From Planctomycetota bacterium (GTDB lineage: Bacteria > Planctomycetota > Phycisphaerae > Sedimentisphaerales > Anaerohalosphaeraceae), in contig QNBS01000044.1 in assembly GCA_003644175.1 (NCBI GenBank), positions 1-11,218 on the forward strand: a stretch of 11,218 nucleotides of DNA, written 5' to 3'. Positions 1-6,220 of this stretch are shown here, one piece after another (the first letter of the stretch is position 1; each line of letters starts with the position of its first letter). A program made the position numbers and the translations under genes. Below the pieces are notes generated by a model, which saw only the letters and a program-made list of their open reading frames with translations, did not search any database and was not told where the DNA came from.

Positions 1-750
1 ATCATGGACGATGTCGAGGCGATGTTCGGCGTCAATCGCGAACAGCTCAAGTTCGTCCCGGAGGAAAAGGGCGGCGACATAGCCGGAAGGCTCGTTGTCA
101 TCGACAAGGATTCGAGAGGCAAAAAGCTCAGGATTGACTGCACGAAGTTCGGTTCCGGCGCCTATTCGATCCCTATCGATGTGGAGCACCTGAAATTCGA
201 AAGCAAGGCGAAATTCGTTCTGGCGATCGAAACGGCCGGTATGTTTCAGCGATTAGTCAAATATGACTACTGGCGAAAGACCAACTGTATCCTGATAAGC
301 ATGGGCGGCGTGCCCACCCGGGCCTGTCGACGGTTTATCAGAAGGCTCAGCGATTCGCTCAGGATTGGCGTTTATGCCTTTGTCGACGGCGATCCGTACG
401 GTTATTTCAATATCTACCGGACGCTGAAGGTGGGATCGGGAAATGCAGCTCACCTTAACGAGTTTTTCTGCGTGCCCAAGGCCAGATTTCTGGGCGTAAC
501 GCCCCAGGACGTAATCGACTACAAGCTGCCGACCCATCCCCTCAAGGAAGTGGATATCAAGCGGGCCAGGGATGCACTGAGGAATGACCCCTTTGTCAAG
601 CACCACAAGCAGTGGCAGGCGTCGATCAACCAGATGCTGAAGATGGGCGTACGCGTCGAGCAGCAGGCTTTCGCCAAACACGGCCTTGATTATGTCGTCA
701 ACGAGTATCTGCCGTACAAGCTGAAGAATATATCGAAGTTTCTGCCCTGA
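1..750 (+). CDS. top6A: DNA topoisomerase VI subunit A (Spo11-like), 5' partial
   Basis: This is the C-terminal part of the DNA-cleaving subunit of type IIB topoisomerase VI, which with an ATPase B subunit passes one duplex through another. The reading frame is open at base 1, so the ATG at base 4 is probably internal. Counting residues from that ATG, a Toprim fold is visible: a metal-binding Glu at 76 (AIETAGMF), the GGVPTRACRRFIRRL stretch at 101-115, the acidic DGDPYG at 128-133 (Asp128, Asp130), and NIYRTLKVGS at 136-145. The Glu76-Asp128 spacing and the 172 residues after Glu76 match the archaeal protein as I remember it, which implies about 120 residues missing upstream, including the winged-helix domain and the catalytic tyrosine. 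The B subunit gene would be expected just upstream. Family assignment is secure; whether the whole gene is intact cannot be seen. Confidence 0.9.
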   Translation: MMDDVEAMFGVNREQLKFVPEEKGGDIAGRLVVIDKDSRGKKLRIDCTKFGSGAYSIPIDVEHLKFESKAKFVLAIETAGMFQRLVKYDYWRKTNCILISMGGVPTRACRRFIRRLSDSLRIGVYAFVDGDPYGYFNIYRTLKVGSGNAAHLNEFFCVPKARFLGVTPQDVIDYKLPTHPLKEVDIKRARDALRNDPFVKHHKQWQASINQMLKMGVRVEQQAFAKHGLDYVVNEYLPYKLKNISKFLP

Positions 751-783
751 AACCGGCGTCGGGGGGATGCCAAATTGAACGTT

Positions 784-808
784 TTTGCCGAAAATTTTTT
801 CTGGCAAA
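784..808 (+). terminator. hairpin after topoisomerase VI A, weak terminator candidate
   Basis: Arms TTTGCC (784-789) and GGCAAA (803-808) pair perfectly, and GAAAA can pair with TTTTC inside them, with a one-base bulge. A short T-rich stretch follows only after a gap (ATTTTG, 813-818), so it is not a textbook rho-independent terminator. It lies 33 bases past the topoisomerase stop and could end that transcript or be a processing hairpin. Confidence 0.3.
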
Positions 809-824
809 TCGGATTTTGTGATGG

Positions 825-844
825 TATCCTCCCAACGAAGGATA
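825..844. promoter_or_regulatory. inverted repeat upstream of yggS
   Basis: TATCCT (825-830) and AGGATA (839-844) are perfect 6-base inverted arms around an 8-base centre. The dyad is about 55 bases ahead of the preferred yggS start. It could be an operator or a leader hairpin. No clear -35/-10 pair was found beside it, so its role is open. Confidence 0.2.
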
Positions 845-899
845 GATAACAGACACAGGAAACATAAGCGCGTGGATGTGTTTTGCTATGATGGGTTGT

Positions 900-1619
900 A
901 TGTCGAAAATATCGGACAGGCTCAAGCAGATTGAGGACAATATAGCTTCCGCTTGTCAACGCGTCGGGCGAGGTACGGAGCAGGTTAAACTGATCATCGT
1001 CACCAAGACGGCGCCGCTGGAGGCGGTCAAGGAGATCATTCGCCTGGGCTATGTGGATATCGGTGAAAATCGCGTCCAGCACCTGAAACAGGTTTCCGGC
1101 GAGGTCGAAAAGTTCATAGCCGACAACAAAGATGACCCCAAACTGCCGAAGAAGATTAACTGGCATATGATCGGGCATCTGCAGCGTAACAAGACCAGGC
1201 ATGCCCTCAGGATATCCTCGATTATTCATTCGGTGGATACTCTGCGGCTTGCCGAAGAGATCGACAATGTAGCCGGCAAGATGGGCATCAGGCCCGATGT
1301 TTTGCTCCAGGTCAATTGCAGCGGCGAACCGCAGAAGTACGGCGTCCCGGTGGGCGCGGCGACTCATCTGGCAGAGCAGTTATTAACCATGAAAAACATG
1401 AGGCTTGTGGGGTTGATGACGATGGCGCCGCTGACCCTCAACAAGGATATTGTCCGGGCCTGTTTCGTGCGGGCACGGGAATTGTTCGAGGAGATCAAGG
1501 GAGAGAGCCTGACGGGCTTGCAGTTTAAGGAACTGAGTATGGGCATGAGCCAGGATTACGAAATGGCGGTCGAAGAGGGTGCAACGATGCTCCGCATCGG
1601 CTCGGCGATCTTCGCATGA
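900..1619 (+). CDS. yggS: YggS/PLPBP family pyridoxal 5'-phosphate homeostasis protein
   Basis: This is a cytosolic, PLP-carrying single TIM-barrel protein of the YggS/YlmE/PROSC family. It has no known catalytic turnover and buffers PLP and amino-acid/keto-acid metabolism. With the start at 900 the protein is 239 residues and its PLP lysine in VTKT falls at residue 36, the same number as in E. coli YggS. This is the main reason for preferring 900 over the in-frame ATGs at 876, 888 and 891. Other family marks are GENRVQ, WHMIGHLQRNK, HSVDT, VNCSGEPQKYG and the C-terminal LSMGMSQDYEMAVEEGATMLRIGSAIF. It stops one residue after IF, a few residues shorter than the usual end. The ribosome site is weak: GATGGG at 890-895 for 900, or AGGA at 857-860 for 876. 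It follows topoisomerase VI A on the same strand with a 149-base gap, and no functional link is evident. Confidence 0.93.
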   Translation: MSKISDRLKQIEDNIASACQRVGRGTEQVKLIIVTKTAPLEAVKEIIRLGYVDIGENRVQHLKQVSGEVEKFIADNKDDPKLPKKINWHMIGHLQRNKTRHALRISSIIHSVDTLRLAEEIDNVAGKMGIRPDVLLQVNCSGEPQKYGVPVGAATHLAEQLLTMKNMRLVGLMTMAPLTLNKDIVRACFVRARELFEEIKGESLTGLQFKELSMGMSQDYEMAVEEGATMLRIGSAIFA

Positions 1620-1761
1620 CCGTTGCACGCCCCATCCCGGACCGGACCCGGCAACCGAATCCTTCACGACGGCAACTGCCTGCAAAAAACGCCGCGACTC
1701 AATCCGTCGAATCGAGGCCTTATGCTAAATTTCGGTTCTTATCATATATCCTTGTTCATTC

Positions 1762-1785
1762 AAAAAGGTTGATTTGCTCAACCTT
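1762..1785 (-). terminator. intrinsic terminator, minus strand
   Basis: Read on the minus strand, AAGGTTGA (1785-1778), a 5-base loop and TCAACCTT (1772-1765) form a perfect 8-bp stem that runs straight into a T-run (1766-1762). On the plus strand no T-run follows, so it acts in one direction. It lies downstream of the exonuclease III gene and of the small minus-strand ORF, and would end a transcript coming from the right before it meets yggS. Confidence 0.55.
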
Positions 1786-1807
1786 CAGAGTCTTCCATCT
1801 CGCCCAT

Positions 1808-1990
1808 CTAAGGGGGGTGTAACGGGTTGGCTGCAATGATACGGCAACAGCCCCCATTCCGCCTGAGAAGCCTCGATGCCCCTTGGCGGTTACATTCCCT
1901 GCTTCCACCGGCATCTGCATCCAACAGACCTGCGATTGCAAGCATCACAATAAGCATCGCAATCTCTGTGTTTAACTTCCCTGTTCTCAT
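1808..1990 (-). CDS. possible small secreted protein, 60 aa, unrecognised
   Basis: I do not recognise this ORF. From the ATG at 1990 it would begin MRTGKLNTE, with a basic start, then a hydrophobic stretch IAMLIVMLAIAGLL (residues 10-23) and an Ala-rich DADAGG that resembles a signal-peptidase site. The remaining 30 residues are basic and carry three cysteines (Cys33, then a CC pair at 48-49). A G-run at 1999-2003 lies 8 bases before the ATG but sits in a hairpin. A frame from an earlier ATG (2035) adds 15 residues. An intrinsic terminator follows 23 bases after the stop. Against it: the second half overlaps a foldable sequence and reads like non-coding DNA. It may be the remnant of a longer exported protein. 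Confidence is low. Confidence 0.25.
   Translation of the reverse strand: MRTGKLNTEIAMLIVMLAIAGLLDADAGGSRECNRQGASRLLRRNGGCCRIIAANPLHPP
1811..1900 (-). ncRNA. candidate structured RNA, three-way junction
   Basis: The bases here can fold into a closed three-way junction. The closing helix is TGTAAC/GTTACA (1818-1823 with 1889-1894), extended by AGGG/CCCT (1811-1814 with 1897-1900). One arm is CGCC/GGCG (1860-1863 with 1885-1888) capped by GAG/CTC. The other is GGCTG/CAGCC (1829-1833 with 1848-1852). The minus strand is chosen because a terminator-like hairpin follows 26 bases later on that strand. It matches no riboswitch or RNA family I know, and it competes with the small ORF for the same DNA. 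The pairing was found by eye and could be chance. Confidence 0.22.
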
Positions 1991-1994
1991 AATG

Positions 1995-2025
1995 TCTACC
2001 CCCACGCCGTATCGGCGGCGGTAGA
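1995..2025. promoter_or_regulatory. GC-rich hairpin in the 1.6-2.2 kb non-coding stretch
   Basis: TCTACC (1995-2000) pairs with GGTAGA (2020-2025), and inside it CGCCG (2005-2009) pairs with CGGCG (2013-2017) around a 3-base loop. On the minus strand it sits immediately before the ATG at 1990 and would bury the only G-rich ribosome-site-like run. On the plus strand it is followed by ATACTTTT, a poor terminator tail. Confidence 0.35.
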
Positions 2026-2081
2026 TACTTTTCATTAGATAAAATCAGTAATTTCCGCCCTGCCGCATAAGTCCGGCGACA

Positions 2082-2103
2082 ATACTCATCGCGTTATCAG
2101 TAT
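2082..2103. promoter_or_regulatory. imperfect inverted repeat, 8-6-8
   Basis: ATACTCAT (2082-2089) and ATCAGTAT (2096-2103) are inverted copies with one mismatch around CGCGTT. The geometry suits an operator, but no promoter is evident nearby. The rest of 2104-2215 shows only a small GGAGG/CCTCC stem-loop (about 2144-2157) without a T-run, and nothing else I can name. Confidence 0.2.
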
Positions 2104-2215
2104 GAATAAAGAGCCATCTCAAACAGCCCAAACAGCCGGCCCGGAGGGAAACCTCCCCTGCCAGTATCCCCAGGGGCAATCCACGAACTACGAACTGAAT
2201 ATACAAAACGCCCCC

Positions 2216-2983
2216 TCATCCGGCAAACTCAGCAACCAGGAACGTATGGTCGCTCGGTTTCTCCATCGCCCGCGGCCCTGTATCGATCCGGCATCTTGTG
2301 CATTTCTTCGCCAGGGGCGCCGTCGCCATGATATAGTCCAGCCGCCAGCCGTTATTCCTTCTGAAGCTCAAGTCCCGATAGTCCCAGAACGTGTACTGCT
2401 TGTCGGCCTGGTTGTGCATCCGAAACACATCGGTAAACCCCCACCCGGCGATTTCGCCGATTGCGTCCTGGACCTCCCGGCAGTAGCAGACATGCCCCCA
2501 CAGCCGCTCCGGGTCGTACACGTCCCGCGCCTCCATCGCCACATTGAAGTCGCCGACCCAGATGATGGGTCTGTCGGGAGTGAAATTGCTCTTGAAATAA
2601 CGCTTGAGCCTCGCCAGCCAGTCCAGTTTGTACTCGAACTTCTCACTGTCGCGTTCAAAACCCTGCGGCACATACGTATTGACAATAGCTATCTTATTGA
2701 CCACCGCCTTTATAAACCGCGCCTGCTCATCGCCGACATCGTCCATTTCGGTGCTGACGTCGCTGATTTTGCTCCTGCTCAGGATCGCCACGCCGTTGTA
2801 CTTCTTCTGCCCCTTGAACACAACCTCGTAGCCGGACCCCTCAAAAGCATCAGTGGGAAAATCATGGTCCTGAACCTTCGTCTCCTGCACACACAGCACA
2901 TCCGGGGCATTCCCGCCAAGCCAGTCAAGCACAATCGACATGCGGCTTCGTATGGAATTGGCGTTGAAGGTGGCGATTTTCAT
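2216..2983 (-). CDS. xthA: exodeoxyribonuclease III (AP endonuclease, ExoIII/xth family)
   Basis: This is a Mg-dependent 3'-5' exonuclease and apurinic/apyrimidinic endonuclease of base-excision repair. It is a single endonuclease/exonuclease/phosphatase fold of 255 residues, close to the usual length. Starting at 2983 places the metal and catalytic residues in E. coli register: Asn7 (ATFNANSIRSR) and Glu34 (QETK). Further on are Tyr104 (NTYVPQG), Asp145 and Asn147 (GDFNVA), Asp216 (RLDYI) and the catalytic Asp245-His246 (SDHTF). A longer frame begins at 3031, where its ATG overlaps the glycosyltransferase stop as TGATG. That would couple translation but add 16 residues that do not look like the family, with a second ATG at 2989. 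It is probably the second gene of a minus-strand operon and has no obvious functional link to the glycosyltransferase. Confidence 0.93.
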   Translation of the reverse strand: MKIATFNANSIRSRMSIVLDWLGGNAPDVLCVQETKVQDHDFPTDAFEGSGYEVVFKGQKKYNGVAILSRSKISDVSTEMDDVGDEQARFIKAVVNKIAIVNTYVPQGFERDSEKFEYKLDWLARLKRYFKSNFTPDRPIIWVGDFNVAMEARDVYDPERLWGHVCYCREVQDAIGEIAGWGFTDVFRMHNQADKQYTFWDYRDLSFRRNNGWRLDYIMATAPLAKKCTRCRIDTGPRAMEKPSDHTFLVAEFAG

Positions 2984-3030
2984 CTGCATTTTGCCAAAAA
3001 AACACCCCCGGACAGGCCCCGCCTTAGACA

Positions 3031-5394
3031 TCAGCCGATTTCTTTGATGACCGGCCTGTCGATTCTGCTCTTTGCGGCGATATCCTTGATCGCGGCCTGA
3101 ACCAAATGGTTTATCGACGATTCGTCCTCAAGACTTTTTTTTTCCTCGCGCAGATCCGCACCGCCGGCATAGCTTTCGACGATGCACAGCAGACTCAGCA
3201 AAAAGCTGAGCATGCTTTCGGCGCCCTGATTCAGGTTCAACCCGCTTTGCTCGAGCCCGTCGGCGCAGCCTTTGGTCTTGAAATCGTAGACCGGCGTGTG
3301 CAGATCGTTTTCGCCGAGGAACCAGTCGAAAGCCTTCTTCTGCAGCCGCAGGAAATCGCGATTGTCCGTCGCCTCATAGGCGGCCCGGAGCATCATGACG
3401 GTGCTCGCCACTTCGATCGGCTGCTGGTCGAACTGCGCCCGTTTTTGCCCCCGCCAATACCAGCCGTCACAACCTACGAAGCTGAAGTGGTCGTCGGCAT
3501 AAGTGTTCTCCAGCAGAAAGGCCGTCGTTTTTTCGGCAACGTCGAAATACTTTTGTTCAGATGTGGCCATCGCAGCAACATACAAGGCATGGCACAGGAC
3601 CGCATTATCGTAAGCGAGAATGTTTTCAAACCACTGCCAGTCGTCTTTGCTGCGGAGTTCGTACTGTTTCACCAGGTCGTCGGCGGCAATGGCCAGGCAG
3701 CGTTTGATGTCACTGGCGCCGGGAAACTGCTTGAGATAGTCGGCCATCCCGAAGATGGCGTACGCCTTGCCGCGCATAGATATTGTCGGCACGTGCCGCA
3801 CCGACTTGTCGAAGCAATCCTTGATGATGGGCAGATACCGCGGCAGGGGAGGCTTGGCCATCACGCTGCCGAACGCCCAAAGCGACCGGCCTAACGCGTC
3901 ATGTTCGGGCTCGTCGGCGATCCACTGCCTGTCGAAGGTCATGAGATTTCGAACCGTGCCGTCGCCCTTCTGGGCGTGGCAGATAAACGACAGGTACACA
4001 TCAAACAGACGCAGGGCCTCGGGTTCGGCATACTGGGCATAGTATTTGGTCATCGCAACGACGCCTCGGGCGTTGTCATCCGTGCAATACCCGTGGGTCC
4101 TGTTGGGAATGGTGAATTTTGCATGCTGGATCAGGCCCGTATCGTCGGTTAGTCTCTGGAGATGGTCCAGGGGAGGTTCGGGCACTTCCAGAATAGAAAT
4201 CGCCTCTTCGGCCGTCGTCACCGTCCTGACCGGAACGTGAATGGGAAGGCGCCTCGCGCTGAACAGTTTCCAGTAAGCCCTGGCTATGACCGGCCAGGTT
4301 ATATTTCGACCGTAATCGTAAGCTTTTCGTCTCAGCGCATAAAACTGCTTGTCATCCTTGAGCAGTTCCACGACGGCCTGGCTCATCTGCGCCGGATTAT
4401 TGAACTCAACGAGCCTGCCTCTGCCGTCGGCTAATAATTCCTCGGCGGCCCAGTACGGCGTGGAGACAACCGCCTTGCCCGTACCCACCGCGAAGGCAAG
4501 CGTACCGCTGGTCAGTTGTTCACGTTTGATATACGGTGTTACGTAGATGTCCGCCGCACACAGGAAATTGTTCAGCTCTTCATCATTGACAAATCGGTTG
4601 TGGAACATGACATTGTCGCCGATGCCGAGGTCCTTGACCATATGCTTGAGACTGAAGCGATACGCCTCGCCCTCGTGCTTGATGACGCTCGGATGTGTGG
4701 CGCCTAATATGATATACAAGACAGTGGGGTCGGCTGCGATGATGGCCGGCATCGCCTTGAGCATGGTTTCAATTCCTTTGCCCTTGCTCAGCAGTCCGAA
4801 ACTGAGGATTGTGCGTCTGCCTTCCATGCCGAACTTGTGTTTGTAGTAATTGCTGTCGACAAAAGGCAAATCCGGTATGCCGTGCGGAATTAATTGTATC
4901 TTGCCGGCCGGCACACCGTAAATTTCGCGAAGCATACCCACGCCGCGCTCGTTCATAACGATGACTTTGTGAGACAACTCGCAGACCGCCACGGTCGCCT
5001 TGTAATAATGCGGCGCGGGCTCCTCCAGAACCGTGTGCAGCGTCGTAATGATGGGAGCGTTGACACGTCGCAGCATCAGGTTAAGATGCGAGCCGGCTTC
5101 ACCGCCGAAGAGCCCGAATTCGTGCTGCACGCTGACGACATCCACGTGGCTGAAATTGATATAATCGGCGGCGCTGACATAGTCGTTCTTGACGTTTCGC
5201 CGCACCTCGAACTTGACAGGATCCCGATATTGATGGTTGACGCTGGATTGCATCGCCACGACAAGAGGCTCAAAACCCTTGCCCGCCGAGGGACCGATGT
5301 TGTTGATCATGTCGGAAGTAAACGTAGCGATCCCGCATTGCCTCGGCAGGTAGGACGAGACAAAGGCCACTTTTCTGACTGGAGTTCTTGCCAT
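3031..5394 (-). CDS. GT4 glycosyltransferase fused to a six-hairpin glycosidase-like domain
   Basis: This is a cytosolic two-domain enzyme of 787 residues. Residues 8-385 form a GT-B glycosyltransferase of the GT4 type: an N-terminal Rossmann half with FVSSYLPRQCGIATF (11-25) and VQHEFGLFGGEAG (89-101), PHGIPD (170-175), then the nucleotide-sugar half with SFGLLSKGKGIETML (198-212) and SGTLAFAVGTGKAVVSTPYWAAEELL (296-321). Residues about 410-745 form an alpha-helical (alpha/alpha)6-barrel-like domain with GYCTDDNARG (435-444), NLMTFDRQW (483-491), HDALGRSLWAFG (498-509), WFENILAYDNAVL (588-600) and a Gln/Ser-rich end. The start is set by GGAGG at 5403-5407, 8 bases before ATG 5394; an ATG at 5409 overlaps this site. 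The domain pairing fits GT proteins that I associate with mannoside or exopolysaccharide metabolism. The acceptor and sugar donor cannot be read from sequence, nor whether the C-domain is catalytic. Confidence 0.88.
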   Translation of the reverse strand: MARTPVRKVAFVSSYLPRQCGIATFTSDMINNIGPSAGKGFEPLVVAMQSSVNHQYRDPVKFEVRRNVKNDYVSAADYINFSHVDVVSVQHEFGLFGGEAGSHLNLMLRRVNAPIITTLHTVLEEPAPHYYKATVAVCELSHKVIVMNERGVGMLREIYGVPAGKIQLIPHGIPDLPFVDSNYYKHKFGMEGRRTILSFGLLSKGKGIETMLKAMPAIIAADPTVLYIILGATHPSVIKHEGEAYRFSLKHMVKDLGIGDNVMFHNRFVNDEELNNFLCAADIYVTPYIKREQLTSGTLAFAVGTGKAVVSTPYWAAEELLADGRGRLVEFNNPAQMSQAVVELLKDDKQFYALRRKAYDYGRNITWPVIARAYWKLFSARRLPIHVPVRTVTTAEEAISILEVPEPPLDHLQRLTDDTGLIQHAKFTIPNRTHGYCTDDNARGVVAMTKYYAQYAEPEALRLFDVYLSFICHAQKGDGTVRNLMTFDRQWIADEPEHDALGRSLWAFGSVMAKPPLPRYLPIIKDCFDKSVRHVPTISMRGKAYAIFGMADYLKQFPGASDIKRCLAIAADDLVKQYELRSKDDWQWFENILAYDNAVLCHALYVAAMATSEQKYFDVAEKTTAFLLENTYADDHFSFVGCDGWYWRGQKRAQFDQQPIEVASTVMMLRAAYEATDNRDFLRLQKKAFDWFLGENDLHTPVYDFKTKGCADGLEQSGLNLNQGAESMLSFLLSLLCIVESYAGGADLREEKKSLEDESSINHLVQAAIKDIAAKSRIDRPVIKEIG

Positions 5395-5445
5395 AGTATT
5401 TGCCTCCATGCCGCTTAACCAACGCCAGTAGCCGGATCATTGTCA

Positions 5446-5474
5446 ATTTTAGGAGCACAGAATCATACTGTCAA
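5446..5474 (-). promoter_or_regulatory. sigma70-type promoter for the glycosyltransferase-xthA operon
   Basis: On the minus strand a perfect -35 TTGACA (5474-5469) is separated by exactly 17 bases from TAAAAT (5451-5446), a five-of-six match to the -10. Transcription would begin near 5440, giving a 5' leader of about 45 bases that contains the GGAGG site of the gene starting at 5394. It is the strongest promoter match seen in the window. Confidence 0.65.
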
Positions 5475-5540
5475 GCAAAAACCAAAAATAATCACCCAAA
5501 CAAGACTTTTTTGACGTTATACGGATCACGATTGAAAATT

Positions 5541-5600
5541 CCCGTTTTGTTCGCGGTAACGTGTTTCCAAATAAATGCTTACCGTTTTACTCGCGGGAGT
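5541..5600. repeat. pair of direct repeats 40 bp apart
   Basis: CCGTTTT and TCGCGG, separated by two bases, occur at 5542-5556 and again at 5582-5596, offset by exactly 40 bp. The 20-base units starting at 5541 and 5581 agree at 14 positions. A spacing of about four helical turns puts both copies on the same face of the DNA, as for a pair of regulator sites in the divergent promoter region. No known binding motif was recognised. Confidence 0.35.
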
Positions 5601-5702
5601 TTACTACCCTTAAGGATATAGTTTTTAGTGCTTTACGCCCGGTTATACGCATTTTACCCCACCAAAACACTGTGGTTTTTTCCGCTTTTCCCGCACATCA
5701 GG

Positions 5703-5731
5703 TTGACAAATTGAGTAGAATAAGGTAAGCT
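5703..5731 (+). promoter_or_regulatory. promoter of the Rrf2-cysK operon with candidate operator
   Basis: TTGACA (5703-5708) is a perfect -35. Seventeen bases later the -10 position holds TAAGCT, only three of six matches, as expected for a promoter tuned by a regulator. The word TTGACAAATT (5703-5712) recurs inverted ahead of nifU at 10588-10597. GGAATT (5744-5749) just before the ribosome site resembles part of the CymR box as I recall it, but this is weak. The AGGAG ribosome site at 5751-5755 is 6 bases before the start codon. Confidence 0.45.
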
Positions 5732-5761
5732 ACCAAAATGATAGGAATTTAGGAGATAAAT

Positions 5762-6196
5762 ATGAAGTTATCGTCCAGAAGCAGATATGGTTTCAGGGCA
5801 ATTCTCGAGTTGGCCGTTGAGTACGGCAACGGTCCTCTTCAAATCAAGACAATTGCCAAACGTGAGGACATATCCAACAAGTACCTCGAGCAGTTGATCG
5901 CCATGCTCAAGGCCTCCGGGCTGGTCAGAAGTATTCGAGGGCCCAAGGGTGGTTATGAGTTGACAAGGCCGCCCAGTGATGTCAAACTAAGCGAGGTTTT
6001 CATAACGCTTGAGGGCCCGGTGGTGGCGGTTGAGTGCCTGGAGCATCCGGAGTATTGCCCCAGGTGCACCGAATGTGTCACCAGGGATGTCTGGGCGAAG
6101 ATGCAGTCGGCGATCATGGGCGTGCTGGAGTCCATGACGCTCCAGAATCTCGTCGACAAGACCAAACAGGGTCAGGCGGAAAATTATCAGATTTGA
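5762..6196 (+). CDS. Rrf2 family transcriptional regulator (IscR/CymR-like)
   Basis: This is a 144-residue DNA-binding repressor/activator of the Rrf2 family. The N-terminal winged helix-turn-helix begins MKLSSRSRYGFRAILELA; the recognition region is ISNKYLEQLIAMLKASGLV (37-55) and the wing is RGPKGGYELTRP (59-70). A cysteine cluster follows at Cys92, Cys99, Cys102 and Cys105, before VTRDVW. This is the region where IscR binds [2Fe-2S] through three cysteines and a histidine, so iron-sulfur sensing is plausible. CymR, by contrast, works through the CysK-CysE cysteine-synthase complex. Heading an operon with cysK, cysE and nifU fits either reading, and the sequence does not decide between them. 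The start is fixed by AGGAG at 5751-5755, and cysK begins 24 bases after the stop. Autoregulation through the adjacent promoter is likely. Confidence 0.92.
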   Translation: MKLSSRSRYGFRAILELAVEYGNGPLQIKTIAKREDISNKYLEQLIAMLKASGLVRSIRGPKGGYELTRPPSDVKLSEVFITLEGPVVAVECLEHPEYCPRCTECVTRDVWAKMQSAIMGVLESMTLQNLVDKTKQGQAENYQI

Positions 6197-6220
6197 GTTA
6201 AGTGAAAGGAGTTCTGTGGG

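Larger units (their letters stand above)
5410..5761. other. AT-rich divergent intergenic region
   Basis: This 352-base gap separates two divergent operons and holds no convincing gene. It contains the minus-strand promoter at 5446-5474, the plus-strand TTGACA at 5703, a 40-bp-spaced direct repeat at 5541 and 5581, the 8-mer GTTATACG twice (5516-5523 and 5642-5649), and a short AAAAC/GTTTT stem followed by T residues near 5665-5681. Its composition is clearly richer in A and T than the flanking genes. Confidence 0.6.

Noticed and set aside
690..1367. 225-codon open frame on the minus strand
   Set aside because: It crosses the end of topoisomerase VI A and half of yggS, both well supported on the other strand.
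1811..1900. tRNA, TPP, cobalamin or FMN riboswitch in the gap
   Set aside because: No T-loop GGTTCGAAT sequence, no CTGAGA TPP signature in proper context and no B12 or RFN box was found on either strand.
1756..1941. 61-codon minus-strand frame overlapping the small ORF
   Set aside because: It runs through the terminator hairpin, has no ribosome site and shows no signal or domain.
2102..3100. 332-codon open frame on the plus strand
   Set aside because: It is antisense to the exonuclease III gene, whose catalytic motifs are all intact; the plus-strand product is Pro/His/Arg-rich with no recognisable domain.
3106..3894. 262-codon open frame on the plus strand
   Set aside because: It lies entirely opposite the C-terminal domain of the glycosyltransferase fusion and shows no family motif; a codon-bias shadow.
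5410..5761. CRISPR array or tandem repeat in the intergenic region
   Set aside because: Only two imperfect 20-base units are present; there is no third unit or regular spacer series.
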